Assembly (NCBI GenBank): GCA_963669155.1
Contig: OZ022578.1
Coordinates: 4,963,815-5,027,814, forward strand
Length of the DNA: 64,000 nt
Direction of reading: 5' to 3'
Origin: Arbacia lixula
Lineage: Eukaryota > Echinodermata > Echinoidea > Arbacioida > Arbaciidae
Position numbers and translations under genes: made by a program. The notes beneath the pieces were generated by a model. That model did no database searches. It saw nothing but the letters and a program-made list of their open reading frames with translations, and was not told the origin of the DNA. Positions 49,197 through 60,513 of the stretch are shown one piece after another; position 1 is the stretch's first letter; every line of letters starts with the position of its first letter.

Positions 49197-49431
49197 TCAA
49201 TTCTGGAGATATCAGTACCATAACTCCCCTACTATGGTTTGTTCCATGGCTAAACAACATTGGGCCACCCCAGTCCTTTTCCCACCTTTCTTCAACATCC
49301 ACCGTACTAAACGTTTCCTGTAGAAAAACGATGTCATCCCCTTTCTTCTTACACCATTCAAAGATTTTAATCCTTTTACCCCTTTCTCTTAGCCCCCTAA
49401 CATTTAATGAAATTCTAGTCAGACCTGACAT
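47803..49431 (-). mobile_element. L1/Tx1-like ORF2, 5' half (left arm)
   Basis: ORF2 starts at 49431 with an EEP endonuclease: SLNVRGLRERGKR, VFLQETF (metal Glu), ANLYFPTRD, and DYWFISSSLYKLV with TPDHSGILLQF (catalytic Asp-His). An RT linker follows and then the RT-0/1 region (FTAEFYQTFW, NYRPITLL), where the element stops abruptly near 47803. Several frameshifts: the LGGDFN motif near 48995 is destroyed, and another lies near 48020. It is the part missing from the unit-1 element, so the family is represented by complementary halves. Confidence 0.85.
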
Positions 49432-50440
49432 TTAGAAATAAAGTACATCTAAATACCATTCATGAACGCGGTGAGGTAATAGAATGTGAGCGCGAGCAGG
49501 CTGAGTGTAACGTACCCTATCCTACCTATACAACTTCTACATCTAAACCCTGCCTTACCCCGCCCCATTTCACACCCCACAACCCCCCAACCCGAACTTC
49601 CACCCCACACCCACCCTATATCATCTACTCCTATAATTTATCTTACCTTGACCCTCCCTACTACTTAACTCTACTTTAACCCATCCCATCCGAAGATAGA
49701 TACAGCTCCCAACTAAAATACCACTACCTACCCCATACATGTACGACAGCGTGCCTAAACAATAAACGGGATATATAAATCCTCTATACACCGTAACATA
49801 AAGATGTGACTGCATGAGTGACTCTCCGCTTCCACCCCACTTGTGGATTTATAGCTTTACATATACACATAGACATACTTTGTGTGAAATACTGCCGTAT
49901 GATACTTGATAGAAAAAAGTAACAGCCCCTAAAGACACGGAAGATTTAGCATAACGTATGAACCTGGTGAAAAAGGTAAGCCTTCATCAATGTTTATAAG
50001 GATCACTGCATGATTTGCATTTTACCAATTCGACTAGCAGACTAACATTTGCGGTACGACATTCCTAACTCAAAAATAGCATGGACCTATTATCCATAGC
50101 ACCTACCGGGAGTCTCGTCGATCAACCACAGCGATTCGTTGCACTGGCATTTTACCGTGTCTCTGCTGTATTATAACGCGAAACGGTGCGGGTTTCGGGA
50201 GAGAGTTTTGGCTTGAAATCTGTGTTGCTTCAGTGCGTCGCACCTAAAGGTGGCGCTAGATAAAACTGCCCTCCGGTGAATTTGAAATGTTTGAATTTTC
50301 GATCGTTTACCCATCGAAACGAAATGATTTTTTTTTTCATGTAAAATAGTTAATTCCTGGTTTGAAAATTGCAGAATTTTTACCCTCAACAAGAGTCTAC
50401 ATGTTGATACTACTATCAAATCAGATATTCAGGGGCGTAG
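49432..50440. other. Spacer, no gene seen
   Basis: Immediately right of the L1/Tx1-like start. On the + strand 49540-49700 is strongly C/A-rich (G-rich on the minus strand, with several GGGG runs), possibly inter-ORF or 5' sequence of the same element. 49850-50440 shows no exon-like open frame. Confidence 0.4.
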
Positions 50441-50445
50441 ACAAC

Positions 50446-50530
50446 GGGGGGGGGGGGGGGGGGGGGGGGGGGGATGAGGGGGGATACATCCCCCCCCCCC
50501 ACTTCACAAGGTGGGGGGGGGGGGGGGGAT
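50446..50530. repeat. Homopolymeric G/C tracts
   Basis: Two long G runs with a C run between them, so the strand can pair with itself or form quadruplexes. The preceding AGGGGCGTAGACAACGG looks like part of a dispersed repeat. Confidence 0.8.
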
Positions 50531-50802
50531 GGCATGTACAAATCATCCCCCCAGGTTTGGAGGAATGATATTTGCTTACTAAATAAGTCATAATGATGAT
50601 AATAATAGTAAAAAATAATGATGGACAACAATTATAATATTAATAATGATAATTATCATGATGATGATATGAATTCCTCATCACTATTGTAATCGTGTTT
50701 ATTGGTATTAGCCTCATTCACATGGTGAAAGCCAATTCAGACGGTAAAAAAGGAGAAAAATCCTTCCAGTATTTTTGTGGTTATCTTGTGGGTTTTTCCC
50801 TC

Positions 50803-51520
50803 ACCAAACAAAATAGCATAACTTTTTATCAAATAGGTTTTGGGCAATATAATTTTTGCAGGATTGTTTTTCACCTTATTGACTAACATCTGTGTGAAAA
50901 TCACATTAATCCAAATATCCAATAAGTCATGCATGAGTGGGCAAATTTAAGAGGCAAAAAATGTAACTTTTCAAAAATCACAAGGGGTAATTTGGGGTTT
51001 CGTCATATGAATTTTTTATGAATTCCATTTCTGGTGCATAACTTACGTCCTTTCATTGGTTATCATCCATCTCTCGATGCACCTACACCCTATCCCGACA
51101 TTTAACCCATTTAACCCGTTTAAAAAAATACTCTTCCCCTCTTGAGTTTGAAACTTTTAAAAACCCTTTATTTTTTGTGAAAAAAATACAACTGGATAAT
51201 TTTGACAAAGATGTAACATGACCTGTTATGTAAACATTGGGAAGTCCATTTCCCGTGTCATGGTTGAGTGGAATACACTTTACAAATCGCAGAAAATAAA
51301 GAAATGCCAATATGTACTGTTAAAACGGCATAAACAATTACCCTTGTGACTTTTGAAAAAATCTACAGTTTTTGCCTTTAAAATTTTCCCACTCATGCAT
51401 GACTTATTGGATTAATGTCATTTTTCCCACACAGAGGTTAGCCAATAAGTTAAGGAACAATCCTGCAAATTATTTTGCCCCAAAACCGCTTCGATAAAAA
51501 GTTATGCTATTTTGCTTGGG
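50803..51520. mobile_element. Foldback element with long inverted arms
   Basis: The left arm (about 50803-50990) and right arm (about 51338-51520) are imperfect reverse complements, sharing for example CAAAATAGCATAACTTTTTA, GCAGGATTGTT, AATAAGTCATGCATGAGTGG and TCACAAGGG. The inner 350 bp are not palindromic and hold no ORF of note. Outer ends and target duplication are unclear because a G run borders the right arm. Confidence 0.7.
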
Positions 51521-51827
51521 AGGGGGGGGGGGGGGGGGGACTTTTTTTTTGTTGTGTTTAGAAAAACAAAAAACACGTGGTGAGTCCGCTAAGCAGGAGG
51601 GCCTTGTCTTCCTTAACTTTTTTAAGGGGAAAAATATATGTGGAGTATGTCCCTTACATAATTCACAGCGTGAAATTGGTTTTCGGATTCTAGGATGGCT
51701 CATAATAAGAAGTTGAAAACATCAAAGATCACTTCTTTTTTCAAGCATAATGAGAAAGAAGAACATAATGGCGAAACACCCGTCTACATCAAAATAGGAT
51801 AATATCGGAGAAAGCTTGTTCGTACGG

Positions 51828-52027
51828 NNNNNNNNNNNNNNNNNNNNNNNNNNNNNNNNNNNNNNNNNNNNNNNNNNNNNNNNNNNNNNNNNNNNNNNNN
51901 NNNNNNNNNNNNNNNNNNNNNNNNNNNNNNNNNNNNNNNNNNNNNNNNNNNNNNNNNNNNNNNNNNNNNNNNNNNNNNNNNNNNNNNNNNNNNNNNNNNN
52001 NNNNNNNNNNNNNNNNNNNNNNNNNNN
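51828..52027. other. Assembly gap (200 N)
   Basis: Exactly 200 N, a conventional placeholder size. It separates the direct array from the RCC1-like exons and the inverted arm, so the relative order and orientation of the two sides rest on scaffolding. The flanks 51521-51827 and 52028-52504 show no gene. Confidence 0.98.
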
Positions 52028-52504
52028 ATAATAAGATTCCAATTCAGACAATAATGCTTTACCTCCTGTACTGTATATGTGGGCTTCAACAGGCAATGTG
52101 TGTACATACACTTTGTGGCTGTCCGTACACAAACAATGTTTCCCGATATATTTCATATGTGTATTTATCTATTGTTACATGTAATAATTTTATCGAGATA
52201 AGTGCGTACATTAATAGTTAATATGAATTGGGTAGACACTTCATATTCCTCCTTTATGACATCACAGCATTGCCCATTACATGAAGTGATTATTATGCTT
52301 CAAACAGCTATAATCTCATTATCACTTGTCTCATTTTACTCTTTTCCCGATGTATTTCTCTGACACTTCTACACTTTTATACGTAACACAACATCTAAGT
52401 TATGGGTGTGGGTTACTCTTTTAACCTCGATCAATACAAAGAGTGCACCTAATATAAGTTGTATTAATAGTCTTGAATACAGACTCTTGAAAGTTCACAC
52501 TTAC

Positions 52505-53479
52505 TGTCCGCTATTGCCGTTGCCCCACGTCAGAATGTCATCATTATCTGCAAAGAACAAAGACATTACAAATATTTAATTTATTCAATTTACAGGACTA
52601 AACATCACAGTAACAGTATCACAAATTAGAAAGTAAACGCTTTTTGTGAGTACTACATACGAATCTAATAGTGTAGTGAAATTGTTTGGTACAAATGCTA
52701 ACCACATACACTATACCTCAAACTCCTACAGAATGCTGGCCCATCATGACACAAACTTGTTACAGACATTAATGCCAAGATGTTCAATGACCTGTAATCT
52801 AACATATAGAATAAAGTCTAAATTTGTTATCTTTCTGTTCTTCTATGAAAGCATTCTCTTAATGAGGATTTGATCTTCTTTATGACAGACTAAATAAGTG
52901 AAATAATCATGCAGGGCTCAGTGTGACTAAGCCCCTACTATGCAAAAAAGAACTCCCATGGAGGATAAAATACATTTTTTTCAGGTACAACACAAAAAAA
53001 TCTATGTACACAGGATGTTTCATGGCATCGAGCCATGTCAAGAGTTGCAATTCATCTGAATTGATCGATAGGCCAATCCCCTGCATCTATTGCATGCAGA
53101 GTTACGATTCATATAAATTGCATGTTAAGTTGTAATCAATTGCAAATCTTTATAAGATAGGGCCAACGTATGAAAAATAGCCAACACAAATATCCCCCCC
53201 CCCCTTTATTATACCCGTTAATTGTGTATTGCACACTGTACCTGTGACGATCGCAGTGTGGCTGGCCCCACACGACACAAACTTGATACGGAGAGGGCCG
53301 ACAAGTTCAACGACCTGCTTGACTAGGGCTCCCTCAGGGCCCACATTCTGTCCAGTCTCTCCGTGGCCGTGCTGACCAAACTCGCCACACCCCCAGGACA
53401 GCAGCTGACCGTCGCTGCCTCCACTAGCTAAGGGGATGGTCAAAGGATCGGCCTGGGGAGTGACGGTCTCCGTCTCCAT
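52505..53479 (-). CDS. RCC1-repeat protein, first two coding exons (partial gene)
   Basis: Coding exon A runs from the ATG at 53477-53479 to 53242 (donor ACAG then GTACAG). Exon B is 52547-52505, with acceptor CTTTGCAG and donor GTAAGTGTG. Exon A ends one base into a codon and exon B supplies the other two, giving HTAIVT-DNDDILTWGNGNSGQ, a regular RCC1 pattern. Exon A itself shows SDGQLLSWGCGEFGQHGHG and FVSCGASHTAIVT, the hallmarks of one RCC1 beta-propeller blade. An acceptor-like TTTCATCTCAG at 53517-53527 and an in-frame TAG just upstream of the ATG suggest the exon opens with 5' UTR. Later exons are not visible on the near side of the gap or beyond it. RCC1 proteins serve as Ran or other GTPase exchange factors or scaffolds; which subfamily this is cannot be told. 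Confidence 0.72.
52709..52794 (-). pseudogene. Decayed duplicate of RCC1 exon A end
   Basis: Lies in the intron between the two RCC1 exons. On the minus strand CAGGTCATTGAAC, AAGTTTGTGTCATG and GGGCCAGC align with CAGGTCGTTGAAC, AAGTTTGTGTCGTG and GGGCCAGC of exon A, and the match runs through the donor (GAGGTATAGTG against CAGGTACAGTG). In the exon A frame it has a one-codon indel plus TGA and TAG stops, so it cannot replace exon A. Confidence 0.7.
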
Positions 53480-53943
53480 GGTTTCAAGGGAGGCCCCTCC
53501 CTCTGACTATCACACCCTGAGATGAAATAAAAAACAACGAAAACAAGATAAAAATTCATAACCTTGGCTAAATAATATATGTGTATGTACGTGTAGATTT
53601 ATATTTTAACTGTTGGGATCTTACAAGTGTCACCAGGGCTTACCCTTAACTTTGCGACCAGCATGGCCACTTGAGCATGAGTTTCAAGTGGCCCAGACTG
53701 TCCAGACTGTGAGTTTTAGGTGGCCAAGCGCCGATTCAGGTAGCCATTGCACCTCGGGCCGCTATCAAGGGCAAGCCCTGTACATGACATATACTTCAAT
53801 TTTTACTCTACAGATACATGACAATAGTACTTGCTTTTAAATATGATATAGTATAATGTATGACCTTGGTATAAACCTGAATTTGACAGATGCAAAGACA
53901 AGAGCACATGCAATGAGACAATCTCTAAAGGGGTCCACACGTA

Positions 53944-54169
53944 CACTCCAGCTCAAAGGAATTGGCGTCGGGAAAGGGAAAGGGAAGAAAGGAAAGGAGC
54001 TGTGGTTTTGAACCGCAGTATATTTTGTCCAGTTCAGCATGAAACATGATGCTTTTCAGGCTAATGCATCCTGTTTCATGCTGAACTGGACAAAATATAC
54101 TGCGGTTCAAAACTGCGGCTCCTTCCCTTTCTTCCCCTTTCCCTATGCCAATTCCTTTGAGCTGTAGTG
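53944..54169. mobile_element. TA-flanked foldback MITE 'C', copy 1
   Basis: A 226-bp palindromic element flanked by TA (53942-53943 and 54170-54171). The ends are CACTCCAGCTCAAAGG and, inverted, CACTACAGCTCAAAGG, and the arms contain GGGAAAGGGAAAGGGAAG and TTTTGTCCAGTTCAGCATG. Outside it sits a 30-bp direct repeat with one mismatch (53911-53940 and 54172-54201). Confidence 0.85.
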
Positions 54170-54201
54170 TACAATGAGGCAATCTCTAAAGGGGTCCACA
54201 C

Positions 54202-55313
54202 ATAAATACACATGTACCTTAATTGAGTCCAAAGCAGTTTCAATAATCACAGCTTTCTATCAATCCAATATTGTTGTATTATCCACATGGGAACATACAA
54301 ACACTTCATTAAACAAGAACAATGCTGAAAGAATGATGAGGTCTTCCTTCAGCAGTTCAGCGAAAATGACTCCCTAGTCCAGACTAAAATCCACCTGTTC
54401 CGTCTAGAACATGACTCCACTATGTACCCTCCACCACCTTTTAATTCTTAATGGGTGAATAATTCCTCGAACCAGAAAGAGGGGAAATAAGGTAGCTATG
54501 TGTCTGTTCACGTAGGTGATCTAAGCAAACATATCAGTTACACATAAAGACGACTTCCTCCCTGATTGCATAACTGGTGGGCAAACTGAGCACGTTATAT
54601 ACAGGTACGTGTACGGCCAAAGTCCAATCTGCGATTCCCCATCCCAGAACAAACTCCTCTTTAGAAAATACATTGGTAGAATACAAATATTTTGAAGAGT
54701 GCTGTAATTCCTTTTCTTTTTAATAATTATGAATGGCTAGAGTCGAATCTACGATGCCCCCACTTCAAAATACATTCTGCTTTTTGAAAATGGTTCAATA
54801 CAAATATTTTTTATCTGAATTAAGACTTGTATGCACAGAAGGGTAAAGTAACTCCTCTTCCTTTAAAATGTATCACTTATGCTGATATCTTGAAGCTGTT
54901 GAATTTTCAATTAAAAAGTAAGAACTTATTTTGAAGGGAAGATGTTTTACTTTTATTACTGTTCCATTCATGCAGTATAAAACAGCTCTATGCAACCTAC
55001 ATTGTAAATAAACCACAATTCACAGAAATCTCCCACTGCCTCCTCAAATCACGTACAGTCACTAATTGGAAAACAAACACATTGCTACTGAAGTATAGCG
55101 TGCGTTCCAAGCTACTTGACATTTTTAATCTAAATTTCCAAACATTTTTTTGTGTCTGGTACTAACAAGGCCGATTCTCCTCTTTCCCAGTCTGTTGAAG
55201 AGAAATAAAGCAAAAAGAAAAAGAGAAAGTGTCGGCTTCTGCAGCCTGCCCTGTTTATAATCGAGTTAGGATTAGAAATTCCTAACAGCGTTTAAGCCAG
55301 GTTACCACTGCTG
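54202..55313. other. Intergenic or upstream intron, no feature seen
   Basis: AT-rich sequence without exon-like frames, repeats of note or RNA genes. It lies upstream of the RCC1 first coding exon and could be intron if the gene has a distant 5' UTR exon. Confidence 0.35.
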
Positions 55314-55315
55314 TA

Positions 55316-55540
55316 CACTACAGCTCAAAGGAATTGGCATAGGGAAAGGGAAAGGGAAGAAAGGGAAGGAGCCGCAGTTTCAAACCCTGGTATATTTTGT
55401 CTAGTTTAGCATGAAACACAATGCTTTAGCGTAAAAAGCATCATGTTTCATGCTGAACTGGACAAAATATACCGCAGTTTAAAACTGCGGCTCCTTCCCT
55501 TTCTTCCCTTTCCCTATGCCAATTCCTTTGAGCTGTTGTG
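55316..55540. mobile_element. TA-flanked foldback MITE 'C', copy 2
   Basis: A 225-bp relative of the element at 53944, with TA on each side (55314-55315, 55541-55542) and ends CACTACAGCTCAAAGG. It has a different hairpin tip (GCTTTAGCGTAAAAAGC). No outer 30-bp repeat, which shows that repeat is not part of the element. Confidence 0.85.
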
Positions 55541-55542
55541 TA

Positions 55543-56125
55543 CATAAACTGTATATGTACCTCATATCACTGCAAGCCCAGTGGTGATAAAGGTATTATA
55601 AATAATGATAATTAGTGATGCTTATATAAAGCACATTTACACATAGTGATTGAACATGTCCATATGCGCTGCAGAGAAAGAAGTATAAGATACAAGATGT
55701 ACTGTGTCTCAACAAAAATGCATACCTTAACATACAGTAGACAGGAATAACCATCTCATTCGGGGCATTCTTTAATCGAAATGACATTTTTGGACATACC
55801 CCCGAATCGATAGGGCGTTCACAGGAGCCAGATGCAATCTCAGCGGATTTTTCGGTCTAACCTTAACATTAGATGTTAAATAAGTACGTCTTTAAAGCGA
55901 TCTTCAAGTTATCAATTGAATTGATGTTTTTAAAGTGTTCTGGGAGATTGTTCCACAAGGTTGAGGTAGTGTAAGTAAATATGCATTCACTTTACGACCC
56001 GTTTAGAACTGGTGCAACATCAAACAGTTGTTTCTTATTACAGTAGAACGCAAATTTCTTGGTATGCACTGTTTTTATTATAACTATGCAGTGATTCTGC
56101 TCATAATAATTACATGTACATGTAA
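55543..56125. other. Spacer, no gene seen
   Basis: Contains a stretch around 55890-56040 with many stops that faintly resembles a decayed retroelement coding region; I could not assign it. Confidence 0.3.
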
Positions 56126-56129
56126 TTAA

Positions 56130-56628
56130 AGACAGCCCGTCCCTTTTTCAGATCATCACAAAACCATTGAAACATTGGCAAAACATAGAGAAGTGTTAGC
56201 AAGCTGTAAATTCATAATTTGAAACGGATACGTAGTGTAAAATTCAAATAATGCACGTAAACAACGTCTGATTAATAGTCTTTACCTCTGGCTCTTAGTA
56301 GTTTGTGTTGAATATCTGCTTTATTGATTAATCTGTTTATTAAATTATAAAACGCATTATCAAAAAAATTGTTCTGTGGAAGGAATCATCTCCAAAGTTT
56401 AGTAATTACTCATAAAATTAGGATTTCACACATGCATCGTAACCACATAGATACTGTAACAAAGACTAATAATTTTTGAAAAAAAAAATGTAACAGCTGA
56501 AATTTTTACATCTACAGAAAGCTTCAACATGCTATATTCTTAGAAATGGTCTTGAATCATACTTTCTTCAATTTATGATCGTAATAGACGATTTCAAATT
56601 TTAAGCTTGCAAAAGGGACGGACAATCT
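56130..56628. mobile_element. Solo TTAA MITE 'A'
   Basis: A 499-bp diverged copy of the MITE in every array unit, outside the array and without the 12-bp minisatellite. TTAA at 56126-56129 and 56629-56632; the ends AGACAGCCCGTCCCTTTT and (inverted) AGATTGTCCGTCCCTTTT match better than in the array copies. It lacks the AGTCCGAAAAAAG segment of the others. Confidence 0.85.
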
Positions 56629-56632
56629 TTAA

Positions 56633-58700
56633 TAAGAAGACAGGACAAGGTGCATAAGAGCAAATAAACCATGTTTGATTCGCACTCATCTCTCATGTCT
56701 GCTCAATATTTACCTACCTCAAAAAGTAACACATTGAAAAACGTACTTGCTATGTTACATAATATAAATACAGAAACCTTTAGCAAGACAGTTAAAAGAA
56801 ATTATAAGAAAGTGAGATATTGGACTGTGTCTTCCTGAATGTCATGAGGTATAAACCAAAGAGATGAAGCCTTTGAAATCACAATGAAATTACAATGTAA
56901 CAAGTTACAAGGTAAAAGCCCCTGAAGAAACGGCTGGAAAGTCAAGTTCAGTTGATTATACTTGCTGTGCTATTTGTCATCACACTCACAGCAATAATTT
57001 GGCTATATTATTATGAATCTAAACATCCATGTAGGTGTAGACTTATCACGCACTCCACAGCCACACGGCCGGCTAATTACACGTACCTCTAGGTTATTAT
57101 TTGGTATCATTGAAAGGCCAATATTTTTTCTTTGAAATGTGAGCACTCTCAGCGTCACTGCACTACAAAATTGCAAAAATGCAGATCTGCACATAATACC
57201 AGCAACACATTTTTTATGCAACCCCCACAACGGGAACCAGCATACACCAACGTTGACAAACTTGTGCGGGGGCGTTCGGGGCAAAATCACCCGAGCTTCC
57301 CCACCACTTGTCGCTGCGCTGGTGATCTTGACGTTCTTCCGAAGTCTCCCACCGCCCATTGCATCGCGAATAAACCTTCCAGCGATTTACAATAATGAAC
57401 TAAGAGTAGATGCTTACCGTAACATTACCATTAGATTGTAGTCTCTAAAATCAAATTTTCCTCCTAAATTTCTTAGACGAATTGTGGTTATGCTTCGTAC
57501 GTTACATATTGACATTGATGGAACAGCGCCGAATTGAATTTCCGCACGTTGATACCAATGAAAACCTTACGGCGAGGTTGAATGGAGAGCGTTCCGTTAC
57601 CAAAGCATCGAGGTCCGTACCACCAGTAGTGTTTACCTCTAGACTAAGTGCTCTAAGCGGATTAGCGCCAACAAGTGTTCTAGGCGCGTAAAACCAAGGC
57701 CTATTATGAACGGAGCTTGCTTCATACAAAAGCTTTCAATTCAACGGTAAAACCGTTTCAGGTGCTTTCGCGAAATGCCATTTTGTAACATTACCACGGT
57801 CAAGCTAGCAGAATAAAATGCTAAGTTGTCCCATCCTTGGTTGTACTTAAAGAATACATCCAAAGTTTTTCGTAAAAACATAGAAGCTGAAAAATTGCAA
57901 GGAGTGATGAAGGAGCCGAACCGCGCGCCGTGCTTGCACATTATTGAGAATTTCAAAGTTGCACAACACTTTTTACGTTATGATTTGAAAGATTTTCAAA
58001 TATCTGAAAGAAATTTGAAATCAACAAAATTACATAGATCTATGTTCAAAAAAGTGTTCATGGTCGTCTTTTTTTCCAAATCATTCGATTGCATTGTTGC
58101 ACTGATTTTTTTTCCATATGCCTAACATTCGATTAATTTTGTCTAAATCAATATAGGCCTAGACCTAATATACATGCAGGCTTCGTTTTGCTTTATTACA
58201 CGCAATCCAATGTAAGATTGACTGTATGAAAACGTACGCCTACATGAATTGCACAATCATCGATATTGCTTTCTGGTTTCAGTTAAACTAAAATTTAATA
58301 TACCGCAAAATTTAAAATGAAACTCGTTACTTATTTTCCCTATTTCAATCATTGGGTTCATTGAACAATCGAAATAAATGCATGATTTTCAGTAACGATG
58401 ATACAGTGTTCATCACCATCACCGACATAAACTCGGGGGAGGGCGCGGGGGGGGGGGGGGGGGGTGTCATACAAGCCTTAACAATCAAATCGAATTTTTG
58501 ATACATGAAACACCGACCATGTATATAGCTCAAATTCGTCAGTAATAATCAACATGAGAATTGAAACAAATCTACCTTACTCGGCGAATGGTCTGTGGAA
58601 GAAAATGATAATGTTATTTCGGCAAATCAATAGCGGGCGGTATCAGCAGAGACATTCGTTCTCCATTTCTGTATAAATATGGTAATGTCGAATTCATACG
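56633..58700. other. Spacer with CpG-richer segments; possible RCC1-gene 5' end
   Basis: 57050-57370 and 57530-57690 are clearly richer in CG dinucleotides than the surroundings. On the minus strand a good donor (ACG then GTAAGC) lies at 57417. A CpG-rich promoter near 57.5-57.7 kb with a non-coding exon spliced to 53516 would fit the RCC1-like gene, but this is inference. A G run lies at 58436-58464. No protein similarity is recognised in the open frames here. Confidence 0.25.
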
Positions 58701-58704
58701 TTAA

Positions 58705-59059
58705 AGGGCATATACTGTACTGGGAAGGCAAAAAAGCCTCCAAAAGATAATTGCTAGCAATCTTCTTGTCAATGGTCTTAAGTTCATGTACTGTCTATTT
58801 TAGAAGCTTGCTGAAAGTTATTTGCCCTCAAATGATCTACATTCGGAGTAATGAGTGATTAAATCACAAATCCTCAACCGAACATTTTGAGGATTTAACC
58901 ATTAATCATTAATTATTCCACATGTGGATCATTTGGGGCCAAATAACTTTCAGCAAGCTTCTAAAATAGACAATACATGAATTTAAGACCATTGGCAAGA
59001 AGATTGCTAACAATTACATTTTGAAGGATTTTTTGCCTTCCCAGTACAGTATATGCCCT
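58705..59059. mobile_element. Foldback TTAA MITE 'B', diverged copy
   Basis: 355-bp palindrome with ends AGGGCATATACTGTACTGG and the inverse. Left flank TTAA (58701-58704); right flank TTCA (59060-59063), one base off TTAA. The L1/Tx1-like sequence of the right inverted arm begins 2 bp further on. Confidence 0.8.
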
Positions 59060-59065
59060 TTCAGA

Positions 59066-60450
59066 TAGTCGGGTAGAGGCAGATGAAGATGGACGTTATA
59101 TATTGTTTAAAATAGAAACACGGGGAAATGAAATGCTGTTGGCCAATTTGTATTTTCCTACGAGAGATAAAGAAAATTTACAATTTGATCTTTTGGAGAA
59201 ATTAGAAAAGTTAATATCAAAAATGTGGATCCCAGCATGTCCGTTAGGAGGGGATTTTAACATTATAATGAATGGGAAATTAGATTATATGGGGTCACAT
59301 AGTGTAGGAAAAACAAAATTCAACGAAGAGTTTGAAGATTTTTTGAATAGGTATAGAATAGAAGACATATTGAGGAAACAAAATCCTAAAAAGAAAGAAT
59401 ATACTTTTAGACGGAGCAGCCGGTGGTCCAAATCGTTTGGATTATTTTTTTATTTATTCAAGTCTATACAAATTAGTAAATAAATGTATTATTCTGCCAT
59501 CAGTTACACCAGATCATTCTGGTATACTGCTTCAGTTTAGAGAATTGGAGGAGAATTATCATTCTGGAAAATCTTACTGGAAATTTAACAACAGTTTGTG
59601 TAATGATAAAATTTTGTGGATAAACTGCTTGGTAAAATAAGAGAATGGAAGGAACAACTATTGATTTCAGATTTTTCTAGTAAAACGATTTCATGGGATT
59701 TCTTGAAAGTGAAGATGAGGAATTCATTTTAAGCTTTTCTCGGGAACAAGCAAAGTTCAGAAGACTTGAAATAGAAAAATTAGAAAAAGAATAGCACAAC
59801 TGGAAAGTGAGTCAGTAATTACCCCTACGAGAAATAAAGTAGATGAAATTGAGGATAAAAAAATCCCTTTTAAATAAGTTGTATGAATATTCACGACAGG
59901 GAATAAGGGTACGCTCTAGAGCCGAGTGATTCGAAGAGGGAAAAACTAATATACAATATTTTGAACAATTGCTTATGTCTAATAAGAGGAAAGTGTAATT
60001 ACAGAACTGTATAATAAAAATAATGAAGTTGTAAGGAATACAAATTATATTTTGAAGTGGATAAAATCGTTTTATGAAAATTTGTATTCAGAAAGAGAAC
60101 GATATGAAGAAAATAAATTTATGTTCTTTGATGAGATTCAAAAATTGGAAAAAGAAAAATCGAGATTTATGTGAAGGCAAAATAACCAAAGAAGAATGTT
60201 TTCGAGCCTTAGAGGAAATGAAACTTAATAAGTCCCCGGGAAATGATGGCTTTACTGCTGAATTTTATCAAACATTTTGGCCTGTTCTGGGAGATAGTTT
60301 AGTAGCTGCATTAAATGATGCATTTGATAGAGGGGAACTATCGGCCTCGCAAAAACAAGGTGTAATAACTTTGATAGAGAAAGAGGGGAGAGATTCAATG
60401 TATATTCAAAACTATAGGCCGATTACGCTGTTAAAATCGTTTTTTATGTA
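59066..60450 (+). mobile_element. L1/Tx1-like ORF2, 5' half (right arm)
   Basis: Begins part-way into the endonuclease (VEADEDGRYI) and keeps the PLGGDFNIIMNG motif that the left-arm copy has lost, then PSVTPDHSGILLQF and the RT start with NKSPGNDGFTAEFYQ and NYRPITLL. It carries its own stops and frameshifts between 59480 and 60070. It ends at the same base as the left-arm copy, so the 3' truncation predates the inverted duplication. Confidence 0.85.
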
Positions 60451-60513
60451 GTGCTTAAAAAGAGCTGCGAGGTGCGTTGTTTGTCAAACGAAAGGAGGAA
60501 TCCCTCAGTAACC

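Noticed and set aside
51828..52027. Open frames crossing the N run
   Set aside because: Artefact of unknown bases.
53911..54201. 30-bp repeats as target duplication of an LTR or long-TSD element
   Set aside because: The enclosed 226-bp element is explained by its own TA flanks, and the related copy lacks the repeats.
57003..57359. 118-codon minus-strand frame in the CpG-richer segment
   Set aside because: No domain recognised and overlapping open frames on the other strand; GC-rich DNA has fewer stops by composition.
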